A DNA stretch of 23,503 nt from Glaesserella sp041814905 (GTDB lineage Bacteria > Pseudomonadota > Gammaproteobacteria > Enterobacterales > Pasteurellaceae): positions 1 to 23,503 of the forward strand of contig NZ_JBGXYA010000067.1 in the NCBI RefSeq assembly GCF_041814905.1. The letters run 5' to 3'. The notes under the pieces are model-generated. The model did not search any database, was not told the origin of the DNA, and saw only the letters and a list, made by a program, of their open reading frames with translations. Positions 17,053 through 23,503 of the stretch are shown in pieces. A program made the translations under genes and the position numbers. How positions within the stretch are numbered: position 1 is the stretch's first letter; each line of letters starts with the position of its first letter.

Positions 17053-17061
17053 ATATTGAGA
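17044..17061. promoter_or_regulatory. Weaker ARG box (ArgR operator), upstream member of a pair
   Basis: This 18-base site fits the ArgR consensus WNTGNATWWWWATNCANW except at two conserved positions (G to A and C to G). It sits exactly three bases from the perfect site at 17065, the spacing usual for paired ARG boxes, and overlaps the pepQ stop. Confidence 0.6.
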
Positions 17062-17085
17062 AAAATTGCATAATTATGCAATAAT
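17056..17085 (+). promoter_or_regulatory. argH promoter
   Basis: TTGAGA (17056-17061) and AATAAT (17080-17085), each five of six consensus matches, are separated by 18 bases. The strong ARG box occupies the spacer and overlaps the -10, so ArgR would block polymerase. Initiation near 17092 leaves a leader of about 53 bases. Confidence 0.65.
17065..17082. promoter_or_regulatory. Strong ARG box (ArgR operator) of argH
   Basis: ATTGCATAATTATGCAAT is a perfect 18-base palindrome and fits the ArgR consensus WNTGNATWWWWATNCANW at every defined position. Its location between the -35 and -10 of argH supports repression by arginine. Confidence 0.8.
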
Positions 17086-17095
17086 GAGGCTGATT

Positions 17096-17105
17096 ACAAG
17101 CGGTC
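17096..17105 (+). repeat. DNA uptake signal in the argH leader
   Basis: ACAAGCGGTC with a TTATTTGCAAAAAA tail ending near 17131, lying between the predicted start of transcription and the argH ribosome binding site. Confidence 0.85.
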
Positions 17106-17144
17106 AGATTCCGCTTTTTATTTGCAAAAAACAAAGGATAAATT

Positions 17145-18524
17145 ATGGCACTTTGGGGCGGTCGCTTCTCACAAGCGGCGGATCAACAGTTTAAATATTT
17201 TAATGACTCACTACGCTTTGACTACCGTTTGGCATTGCAGGATATTGACGGTTCAATCGGCTGGGCAAAAGCGATTCATTCGGTCGGTATTATCAGCACA
17301 ACAGAACTGGAACAGCTGATTAATGCATTAAAAACCTTGCGTGCGGAAGTGGCGCCAAACTTAGCGATTGTATTGCAAGAAGATGCGGAAGATATTCACA
17401 GCTGGGTTGAGTTGCAGCTGATTAAAAAAGTCGGCGATCTCGGTAAAAAACTGCACACTGGGCGTAGTCGTAATGACCAAGTCGCGGTGGATATGAAATT
17501 GTGGTGTAAAGCACAAGTACTTTCATTGCAAGAATCTATTCGTGCCTTACAAGAAAAATTAGTTGAAACCGCAGAAGCCAATCAGCTTTCAGTGATGCCG
17601 GGTTATACCCATTTACAACGGGCGCAACCGATTACCTTTGCCCACTGGTGTATGGCGTATTATGAGATGTTGGAACGTGATTATTCACGTTTAACCGATG
17701 CGTATAAACGGATGAACACTTGTCCGTTGGGTTCGGGAGCATTAGCGGGAACCGCTTATGGTATTGATCGTGATTTATTGGCACAAAATCTAGGGTTTGA
17801 AAGTGCAACCCGCAACAGCTTAGACAGTGTGTCGGATCGAGATCATGTTTTAGAGCTCCTCGCAGCAGCGTCAATCAGTATGATGCACCTTTCTCGCTTT
17901 GCGGAAGATTTGATTATTTTTAACAGTGGTGAATCGCACTTTGTGGAACTCTCTGACCGCGTAACGTCAGGTTCATCACTAATGCCGCAAAAGAAAAACC
18001 CTGATGCGTGTGAACTGGTACGTGGTAAAACAGGGCGTGTATTCGGTGCATTAAGCGGTTTATTGGCGACCTTAAAAGGCTTACCGCTAGCTTATAATAA
18101 GGATATGCAAGAAGACAAAGAAGGGATTTTTGATGCGATTGAAACCTGGCAGGCGTGCGTAAATATTTCGGCGTTAGTGCTTGAAGACATCAAAGTCGAT
18201 ACTGAACGTACCAAAGAAGCGGCACAACAAGGCTATGCCAATGCGACCGAACTTGCCGACTATTTAGTGGCAAAAGGCATTCCGTTCCGTGAAGCTCACC
18301 ATATTGTCGGCGAAGCGGTGGTTTATGCGATTAGCCAAGGTAAAGCGTTAGAAGAATTAAATTTAGCGCAATTTAAACAGTTTCATAGCTCAATCGCTGA
18401 TGATGTTTATCCGATTCTCTCTCTTGAGTCGTGTCTTGCAAAACGTTGTGCCAAGGGTGGGGTAAACTTAGAGCGCGTTGCAGAAGCGATTGCAGAGGCA
18501 AAGGCGAATTTGTTAGTCGTATAA
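17145..18524 (+). CDS. argH: Argininosuccinate lyase ArgH
   Basis: ArgH catalyses the last step of arginine synthesis, splitting argininosuccinate into arginine and fumarate, as a cytoplasmic homotetramer. The 459 residues match the family (E. coli 457). The fumarase/aspartase signature GSSLMPQKKNP is at residues 276-286, with the catalytic serine in it. The N-terminal MALWGGRF and the TGRSRNDQVA segment are also typical. AAGGAT lies seven bases before the ATG. The other arg genes are not nearby, so the gene stands alone with its own ArgR-controlled promoter. Confidence 0.97.
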   Translation: MALWGGRFSQAADQQFKYFNDSLRFDYRLALQDIDGSIGWAKAIHSVGIISTTELEQLINALKTLRAEVAPNLAIVLQEDAEDIHSWVELQLIKKVGDLGKKLHTGRSRNDQVAVDMKLWCKAQVLSLQESIRALQEKLVETAEANQLSVMPGYTHLQRAQPITFAHWCMAYYEMLERDYSRLTDAYKRMNTCPLGSGALAGTAYGIDRDLLAQNLGFESATRNSLDSVSDRDHVLELLAAASISMMHLSRFAEDLIIFNSGESHFVELSDRVTSGSSLMPQKKNPDACELVRGKTGRVFGALSGLLATLKGLPLAYNKDMQEDKEGIFDAIETWQACVNISALVLEDIKVDTERTKEAAQQGYANATELADYLVAKGIPFREAHHIVGEAVVYAISQGKALEELNLAQFKQFHSSIADDVYPILSLESCLAKRCAKGGVNLERVAEAIAEAKANLLVV

Positions 18525-18553
18525 TTGCGATTTGTCGTAGCTGGTATGCAGTC

Positions 18554-18585
18554 AATTATCCCCGCTGATGTGGGGATAATTATTT
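18554..18585 (+). terminator. Probable argH terminator
   Basis: A perfect 10-bp stem, AATTATCCCC (18554-18563) with GGGGATAATT (18572-18581), has an 8-nt loop and is followed only by ATTTCG. The stem is strong but the T-run poor, so termination may be partial. Its right arm overlaps the operator-like repeat of the next gene. Confidence 0.55.
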
Positions 18586-18603
18586 CGTATAATAATTAAT
18601 CAT
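18575..18603 (+). promoter_or_regulatory. Receptor promoter region with operator-like inverted repeat
   Basis: A perfect -10 TATAAT lies at 18588-18593, without a clear -35. It is straddled by the inverted repeat AATTATT (18578-18584) and AATAATT (18591-18597). The left side contains GATAAT, a Fur-type hexamer, but the best 19-base alignment to the Fur consensus that I find has only about 11 matches, so Fur control is a weak proposal. No leader long enough for a cobalamin riboswitch is present. Confidence 0.4.
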
Positions 18604-18644
18604 AACGCGGATGTAATCTAAACATTTAACCCTAAGGAAGCAAA

Positions 18645-20591
18645 ATGAAAAGAAATTTGGTTACTACACTTGTCCTCACATTACCGTCCTTCGCGATAGC
18701 TCAAACTGAGCAAGCAACGGAGTTACCACCTCTCAATGTCTATTCCGCTTATGCCGCTCCCGTTAACCAAGACAAAACCGCCTCTTCCGTCACCGTTTTG
18801 ACAGAGAAAGATTTTACAGAGCGTAATGCGACTTATGTCAGTGATGTGTTGAAAACCGTGCCGAGTGTGGCGATTGGTTCAAATGGCGGACGTGGAGCAG
18901 TAACAAGTTTATTTTTGCGTGGAGCAAACTCAAACCATACGGCTATTATCATTGATGGCGTTAAGGTAAACCCAATTGATACTAACTTTAGTTTTGGTGG
19001 ATTAAGCTTAAGCAACATTGAACGAATCGAAGTATTAAGGGGGGAGCAATCTGCACTTTGGGGAAGTGAAGCGGTAGGTGGTGTGGTTTACATTACAACC
19101 AAGAGTGGGCTTTACAAAGACAAACCATTTAATGTCGATTTCGATTTTGGCTTAGGTTCTCATAATACTCGTGATGCTTCTGCTACTGTTTCAGGCTATG
19201 ACAACGGCTTCTACTATGCTTTACACGGTGACAGCCATCGTACCCGTGGTATTTCTGTGGCAAGTAAAGATACTTTCCGTTATACCGCAAATGATGGTAG
19301 CCGTATTGTTACAGGTGGCGCAACAGAAAAAGATGGTTTTCACCGCGATAATGCTTCATTACGTTTAGGCTATGATGATAGCAAAAAAGGTGTGGAATTA
19401 TTGGCATCACATTATTCTCAATCTTTTCAAAACGATGACTTAAAGAGTGGGAATGTTGGGCAAGTTTATACTTCCTATGAGAATTTAGCGTACTATGCAA
19501 TGCGTGATCGTGAAACAGTATTCAAATTAGGCGGATATTGGGGCAGTGATCAAGATTTATTCAAACATAAAGCGAGCGTTAGCCATTTAAAACACGATAC
19601 AGATGTATTTGGCTTATATGCCGGTACAAAAGATTGGAAAAAACTTAATGCGAACTATCAGCTAGATATTAATTTTGACCGTGAAGGAAGTTTAACCCAA
19701 GCACTCAGTCTTCTTGCTGATTATCAAAGAACATCTTTTATCTCAAATAATTTTGAAAATGGAGAAAAAAGATTATCTGAAAAAAGCCTTGCAACAGAAT
19801 ATCGCTTATTTACGGAAGACGATCATAGCCTATCTTTAAGTGGACGTTTTACGGATAATAAACTTTATCCAAATGTGTGGACGGGACGTATTTCAGGGGC
19901 TTACCGTTTATCACCTAATTTCAAAACTCACGCAAGTTTTGGTTCAGCAATTAAGAATCCGACTGTTACGGATTATTTTGGTTGGAATCCAAGTTATTAT
20001 GTTGGCAATCCAAATTTAAAACCAGAAAAAAGCTTAGGTGGAGATCTTGGTGTATTAATTGAAACAGCTGACAAAGCACATAGTTTAGATGTCACTTATT
20101 TTGCTCGTAATGTGAATAACTTTATTGCAATGGATGAAAAGTGCTATTGTCAATCAATTAACTTAGATGGCACAACTAAAGTGAAAGGTGTAGAGTTAGC
20201 CTATACGGGAAAATTTACTGATAATTTAACTGGTTATGCAAATTATACCTACACCAATACGAGAGATAGCAAAGGTAAAGAGTTAGTACGTCGCCCTAAA
20301 CATAGTGCAAATGCCAGTCTCGCTTATCAGATCACTGATAAATTGGGATCAAGTGTAAGTGTTTCTTATGTAGGAAAACGCACAGATAATTATTGGGATG
20401 CAAATTATGTATCACATACTGTAAAAATGTCATCTTATACGTTAGTGAATTTAGGGACAAACTATCAAATCACAAAAAATGTGAATATTTATGCTAACTT
20501 AAATAACTTATTTGATAAGAAATATGAAAATATTATCGGCTACGGACAAGACGGTCGTAACGTTTATGTTGGCTTAAAAGGTAGCTTCTAA
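18645..20591 (+). CDS. TonB-dependent outer-membrane receptor, BtuB-like
   Basis: The 648-residue protein has a signal peptide cut after about residue 19 (AIA/Q). A probable TonB box follows near LPPLNVYSAY, then a plug domain (about 45-150) with VLKTVPSVAI, LRGANSNHTAIIIDGV and IERIEVLRGEQSALWGSEAVGGVVYI. The rest is a 22-strand type beta-barrel ending in NVYVGLKGSF with the terminal phenylalanine needed for outer-membrane insertion. The plug resembles BtuB-type receptors. The binding protein, permease and ATPase downstream suggest uptake of a metal chelate such as cobalamin, heme or a siderophore; the substrate cannot be fixed from sequence alone. AAGGA precedes the ATG at good spacing. Confidence 0.9.
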   Translation: MKRNLVTTLVLTLPSFAIAQTEQATELPPLNVYSAYAAPVNQDKTASSVTVLTEKDFTERNATYVSDVLKTVPSVAIGSNGGRGAVTSLFLRGANSNHTAIIIDGVKVNPIDTNFSFGGLSLSNIERIEVLRGEQSALWGSEAVGGVVYITTKSGLYKDKPFNVDFDFGLGSHNTRDASATVSGYDNGFYYALHGDSHRTRGISVASKDTFRYTANDGSRIVTGGATEKDGFHRDNASLRLGYDDSKKGVELLASHYSQSFQNDDLKSGNVGQVYTSYENLAYYAMRDRETVFKLGGYWGSDQDLFKHKASVSHLKHDTDVFGLYAGTKDWKKLNANYQLDINFDREGSLTQALSLLADYQRTSFISNNFENGEKRLSEKSLATEYRLFTEDDHSLSLSGRFTDNKLYPNVWTGRISGAYRLSPNFKTHASFGSAIKNPTVTDYFGWNPSYYVGNPNLKPEKSLGGDLGVLIETADKAHSLDVTYFARNVNNFIAMDEKCYCQSINLDGTTKVKGVELAYTGKFTDNLTGYANYTYTNTRDSKGKELVRRPKHSANASLAYQITDKLGSSVSVSYVGKRTDNYWDANYVSHTVKMSSYTLVNLGTNYQITKNVNIYANLNNLFDKKYENIIGYGQDGRNVYVGLKGSF

Positions 20592-20596
20592 TAACC

Positions 20597-20662
20597 GTAG
20601 AGGCAAATTATATTTGCCCCAAAACGGTTTAGGGAAATGGGGCTAATATGATTAGCCCCTAC
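20597..20662. repeat. Inverted pair of REP-like palindromes
   Basis: Unit one (20597-20620) folds as GGCAAAT-TAT-ATTTGCC. Unit two (20639-20662), in inverted orientation, folds as GGGGCTAAT-ATG-ATTAGCCCC. Unit one and the complement of unit two both follow the pattern GTAG.GGC.AAT.ATATT.GCCCC, so they are two copies of one palindromic unit arranged head to head. An outer AACCGT/ACGGTT stem closes unit one. They fill the gap between the receptor and binding-protein genes. Confidence 0.75.
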
Positions 20663-20667
20663 ATTTT

Positions 20668-21456
20668 ATGAAAAAAACGCTTACATTTTTAACCGCACTT
20701 TTCTTGCCGTTTACAACGGCTCTTGCACAAGAGCAGTTTGTTTCGCTCACCCTTTGTAGCGACCGCCTGCTGGCCGAAATCGCTCGCCCTGAACAAATTG
20801 CGGCGATGTCGCCTTATTCTCAAAATCCGTTGATGATGTTGGATAAACTCAATCACGACAAACCGACACTTGAACCGCAATTAGACCGACTGTTGCCGTA
20901 TCTGGATAAAACCATGCTGATTAACGAGCGGTTTTATCCGCAATTGGTCGCAGAGCTAAAACAGCTCGACGTGAAAATTCTGCCGATAAATGACAGTCCG
21001 CAAACCCCCGAACAGCTTTTTGAATTGATTTTGCAGCTGGGGAAATTAACCGATAATCAAGCTAAAGCAGAACAACTTATCGCTAAATTAAAATCGCAAA
21101 ATGTTATGCTAAACCGACCGCTTGCAGCGACCTTGATTGTATCGGATACCGGTGTGGTCGATACACGGCAAGCTAATTATCAAACCTTATTGCAGTTATT
21201 AGCTTTAACGCCGTTAAAAAACGCCTTAACGCCACAAAATTTCTCGCTCGAAAAAGTGTTGCTCAGCCAACCGAATATCTTGATTACCTTAACCGATAAA
21301 CAAGGCTATAACGAACAATCAGAACTACTTTCGCATCCACTTTTGCAAAATTATTTCCAAAACCGACCGCTTGCAACCATCCCGTTGAAATATACTTATT
21401 GTTTTGATCACGGTATTTGGCTGGGAGCAGAAAGGATTTATCAACAGTTAAAATAG
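20668..21456 (+). CDS. Periplasmic substrate-binding protein of iron/corrinoid-type ABC transporter
   Basis: The 262-residue protein has a clear signal peptide (KK, hydrophobic core, cut after A20 in TALA/QEQF). It belongs to the FecB/BtuF-like class of binding proteins with two lobes joined by a rigid helix. The mature start FVSLTLCSDRLLAEIARPEQIAAMS is typical, and the C-terminal lobe includes SQPNILITLTDKQGYNE. The ligand is unknown. No ribosome binding site is evident: REP-like hairpin two ends eight bases before the ATG, so translation may depend on coupling or on unfolding. Two degenerate uptake signals lie in the gene. In such loci the permease gene normally follows, but here a DinD-like gene intervenes. 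Confidence 0.86.
   Translation: MKKTLTFLTALFLPFTTALAQEQFVSLTLCSDRLLAEIARPEQIAAMSPYSQNPLMMLDKLNHDKPTLEPQLDRLLPYLDKTMLINERFYPQLVAELKQLDVKILPINDSPQTPEQLFELILQLGKLTDNQAKAEQLIAKLKSQNVMLNRPLAATLIVSDTGVVDTRQANYQTLLQLLALTPLKNALTPQNFSLEKVLLSQPNILITLTDKQGYNEQSELLSHPLLQNYFQNRPLATIPLKYTYCFDHGIWLGAERIYQQLK
21365..21374 (-). repeat. Degenerate DNA uptake signal in the binding-protein gene
   Basis: GACCGCTTGC is a minus-strand signal with one changed base (GCAAGCGGTC). It has the expected TTTTGCAAAA tail at 21343-21352. A second copy at 21116-21125 has the same change and a poorer tail. Confidence 0.5.
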
Positions 21457-21492
21457 TTTGTGAAGCTTGTCGAAAAACGGGAATTTTCTATT

Positions 21493-21513
21493 TATACAGT
21501 ATTGCACTGTATA
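21493..21513. repeat. Inverted repeat at the dinD-like promoter
   Basis: TATACAGT (21493-21500) and ACTGTATA (21506-21513) are perfect inverted copies five bases apart. They resemble LexA half-sites in the reversed (ACAG..CTGT) order and overlap the proposed -35. Confidence 0.6.
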
Positions 21514-21529
21514 TAAATTTGTGTATGAT
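21502..21529 (+). promoter_or_regulatory. Probable promoter of the DinD-like gene
   Basis: TATGAT (21524-21529, five of six matches) lies 16 bases after TTGCAC (21502-21507, three of six). The LexA box starts right after the -10 and would cover the start of transcription near 21536. Confidence 0.5.
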
Positions 21530-21549
21530 TTCTGTGTTTTTATACAGTT
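21530..21549. promoter_or_regulatory. LexA (SOS) box
   Basis: The core CTGT-N8-ACAG is exact, reading CTGTGTTTTTATACAG at 21532-21547, with T-rich flanks as in gammaproteobacterial LexA operators. It overlaps the predicted transcription start and lies 16 bases before the start codon of the DinD-like gene. Confidence 0.75.
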
Positions 21550-21565
21550 GTGTGGGAAATCCGTG

Positions 21566-22414
21566 ATGAGCAATGCAATTAAATTATTTGAAGGAAATCA
21601 AATTCGTTCCATATGGGATAGCGAGCAAGAAGAGTGGTATTTTAGTGTTGTTGATGTGGTTGCGGTATTAACCGAAAGTGCCAATCCAAGACGTTATTGG
21701 AGCGATCTAAAACGTAAATTACAAGTAGAAGAAGGTGCAAATGAGTTGTACGAAAAAATCGTACAACTGAAATTTAAGTCTTCCGATGGGAAAATGTATA
21801 AGACCGATGCGACTGATATACAAGGCATTTTCCGTATTATTCAGTCTATCCCAAGCCCAAAAGCCGAGCCATTTAAATTATGGTTGGCACAGGTTGGCAA
21901 AGAACGAATTGATGAAATTATCGACCCTGAATTAACGATTGATCGTGCCTTAGAAACCTATTTGAAAAAAGGTTATTCAAGAGAATGGATCAACCAGCGA
22001 TTACAAGCTATTCAAGTGAGAAAAGAGCTAACGGATACTTGGCTGGATCACGGCGTGAAAGAAGGGCGAGAATTTGCGATTTTGACCAATGAAATCTCGA
22101 AAGCGTGGAGCGGAATGACAACCAGAGAATATAAGGATTTCAAAGGATTGAAGAAAGAAAATTTACGCGACAATATGTCCACCCTTGAATTAGTGCTAAA
22201 TATGTTGGCGGAAGCCACCACAACCGAGCTGACACAGATTGCCAACCCACAAGGATTAGAAGAAAATAAAAAGATTGCTCAAGAAGGCGGAAGTATTGCC
22301 GGCGATACGCGAAAAGCGATTGAAAGCAAAACGGGTCAGCCCGTAATTACCCCGAAAAATGCGATCTCTTTTTCTCAGCTTATTGAAGAAGTGGCTAAAG
22401 AACGATTAAAATAA
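21566..22414 (+). CDS. Bro-N domain protein, DinD-like, DNA-damage inducible
   Basis: The 282-residue protein has an N-terminal Bro-N (phage antirepressor type) domain, roughly residues 4-115, with WYFSVVDVVAVLTES and RRYWSDLKRKL, then DATDIQGIFRIIQSIPSPKAEPFKLWLAQVG. The C-terminal half contains TREYKDFKGLKKENLRDNM, STLELVLNMLAEATTTE and a late GDTRKAIE segment. These recall the end of E. coli DinD, where a similar KGLKK...STELAANLFRATQTEE pattern occurs. The biochemical role of such proteins is unclear; DinD is known to be SOS induced. The ATG at 21566, with GGGA at 21554-21557, gives the natural N-terminus; the 33 residues upstream in frame run across the promoter and LexA box and are rejected. 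It sits alone between two transport genes, suggesting insertion. Confidence 0.85.
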   Translation: MSNAIKLFEGNQIRSIWDSEQEEWYFSVVDVVAVLTESANPRRYWSDLKRKLQVEEGANELYEKIVQLKFKSSDGKMYKTDATDIQGIFRIIQSIPSPKAEPFKLWLAQVGKERIDEIIDPELTIDRALETYLKKGYSREWINQRLQAIQVRKELTDTWLDHGVKEGREFAILTNEISKAWSGMTTREYKDFKGLKKENLRDNMSTLELVLNMLAEATTTELTQIANPQGLEENKKIAQEGGSIAGDTRKAIESKTGQPVITPKNAISFSQLIEEVAKERLK

Positions 22415-22426
22415 TTAAACGAAACA

Positions 22427-23407
22427 ATGAACAAAACAACCCGACTTAACACCGCACTTTTGCTCTTGCTTCTAGCTATTATCAGCCTAGCAAGTTGGTA
22501 CGACCTTAACGATTTTTCAGCGTTGAAAAATGCCGAAGGAATTGTGACGGATATGCGCCCGCTGGTGTTGTGGGATATTCGTCTGCCACGGATTTTACTT
22601 GCCGTGCTAACAGGAGCAAGTTTGGCAGTGGCAGGCAATGCCATGCAGGGCATTTTCCAAAATCCGCTGGCAAGTCCGGGTTTGTTAGGGAGTGCAAATG
22701 GGGCAACGACCGCCAGTGTTTTTATTCTGTACTATTTTTCTGTGCCGTTTACCCTATTGCTGATTGGCGGTGTGCTGGGGGCGTTGTTGAGCTTTTTATT
22801 GGTCTATTTGATTGCCAAAAATCACGGTACAACAATGATGATTTTAAGCGGTTTGGCGGTCAATATGCTACTGGGTTCAGCGATTGCGTTATTGCTGTCG
22901 AATGCCGAAAGCCCTTGGGCGTTGGCGGAACTTTACCGCTGGCTACAAGGTTCGTTGGTGTGGGCGAAATTAGATACCTTATTGATTTCATTACCGATTA
23001 TCCTGTTGGGATTGCTCTGTCTTTATCAACAACGCCGTTACCTAGATTTGCTCACCTTTGGTGAAGAAACCGCAAGCACAATGGGCATTGACCCCAAACG
23101 TAGCTTTTTCATTACCACTTTGGGTGTTGCCTTATTAGTAGGGGCAACCATTCCCCAAACAGGAACCATCGGTTTTATCGGCTTAATCGCACCGCATTTG
23201 GCTCGCATTATCCTGAAAAAACGCCCATCACAGCTTTATCTTACAAGCGGTTTAATTGGGGCATTAATTTTACTGATTGCCGATCTCTGTATTTTATATT
23301 TGCCGTTCTTTTCCCATATTTATGTGGGAACGCTTACCGCAATTATCGGCGCGCCGTTTTTGATTTGGATTTTATTAACACAGCAACGGAGAATGGCAAA
23401 TGATTAA
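22427..23407 (+). CDS. FecCD/BtuC-type ABC transporter permease
   Basis: This 326-residue inner-membrane protein equals BtuC in length. It has many hydrophobic segments, the first at residues 8-24. Family marks are DIRLPRILLAVLTGASLAVAGNAMQGIFQNPLASPGLLG near residues 50-88, and TGTIGFIGLIAPHLARI, the coupling region for the ATPase, near 243-259. It would move a metal chelate across the membrane with the binding protein at 20668 and the ATPase at 23400. It starts 12 bases after the DinD-like gene with no clear ribosome binding site, and its stop overlaps the ATPase start by eight bases. Confidence 0.93.
   Translation: MNKTTRLNTALLLLLLAIISLASWYDLNDFSALKNAEGIVTDMRPLVLWDIRLPRILLAVLTGASLAVAGNAMQGIFQNPLASPGLLGSANGATTASVFILYYFSVPFTLLLIGGVLGALLSFLLVYLIAKNHGTTMMILSGLAVNMLLGSAIALLLSNAESPWALAELYRWLQGSLVWAKLDTLLISLPIILLGLLCLYQQRRYLDLLTFGEETASTMGIDPKRSFFITTLGVALLVGATIPQTGTIGFIGLIAPHLARIILKKRPSQLYLTSGLIGALILLIADLCILYLPFFSHIYVGTLTAIIGAPFLIWILLTQQRRMAND
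23243..23251 (+). repeat. DNA uptake signal core inside the permease gene
   Basis: Exact 9-base ACAAGCGGT, read in frame as LTSGL in a late permease segment. The following base is T and the tail is absent, so only the core is kept. Confidence 0.65.
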
Positions 23408-23503
23408 ACTGGAAAATGTCAGCCTTGCATTTGGTTTATCTAACATCAGTTGCCATATCCCACAAGGCAAACTTATCGGCATTATGGGGGCAAACGGTGC
23501 AGG
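23400..23503 (+). CDS. ABC transporter ATP-binding protein, 5' fragment (cut by window end)
   Basis: Only the first 34 codons are present. They begin MIKLENVSLAFG and reach IMGANGAG, the start of a Walker A loop. The ATG overlaps the permease stop (shared bases 23400-23407), and GGAG (23388-23391) is its ribosome binding site. This is the expected FecE/BtuD-type partner of the permease. The window end, not a mutation, truncates it. Confidence 0.9.
   Translation, partial: MIKLENVSLAFGLSNISCHIPQGKLIGIMGANGA

Noticed and set aside
21467..21565. N-terminal extension of the DinD-like protein
   Set aside because: The extension runs through the promoter and LexA box, and the Bro-N domain begins right after the ATG at 21566.
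22570..23064. Alternative-frame open frame of 164 codons inside the permease gene
   Set aside because: Shadow frame lacking family features; the overlapping FecCD permease is clearly the real gene.
1..23503. CRISPR arrays, tRNA genes, integrases, transposases or phage structural genes
   Set aside because: None seen on either strand; the Bro-N gene is the only phage-like item and has no prophage around it.

Overview
The window looks like chromosomal DNA of a Pasteurellaceae bacterium, most likely Actinobacillus or a close relative. The main evidence is at least twelve exact copies of the 9-base DNA uptake signal core ACAAGCGGT (the 'Apl' type), many followed about 25 bases on by TTTTGCAAA-like sequence. 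The proteins also have the expected gammaproteobacterial form and length. No sequence search was run, so the genus is an inference.

Layout: (1) 1-376: the 3' part of a 5S rRNA ending an rrn operon, its terminator, a head-to-head uptake-signal pair and a promoter. (2) 377-4217: ribF and ileS. (3) 4218-4682: a non-coding block of nested inverted repeats whose last hairpin touches the ribosome binding site of pssA. (4) 4683-6628: pssA and kdsC, convergent on a shared bidirectional terminator. (5) 6697-11226: yggS, pepN, a DUF805 membrane protein and engB. (6) 11297-17052: a three-domain LplT-Aas lysophospholipid salvage protein, rraB, tusA (minus) and pepQ. (7) 17044-18524: argH behind a promoter that carries two ARG boxes. 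(8) 18645-23503: a TonB-dependent outer-membrane receptor, a periplasmic binding protein, a FecCD/BtuC-type permease and the start of its ATPase, which together form an iron/corrinoid-type uptake locus. This locus is split by a Bro-N/DinD-like gene with its own promoter and a canonical LexA box.

Most genes are housekeeping: flavin cofactors, translation, phospholipid and LPS synthesis, peptide turnover, RNA decay control, tRNA thiolation and arginine synthesis. The parts most worth a second look are the structured block at 4245-4670, the SOS-controlled DinD-like gene inside the uptake locus, the ArgR-controlled argH promoter, the overlapping palindromic uptake-signal pairs, and the paired REP-like hairpins between the receptor and binding-protein genes.
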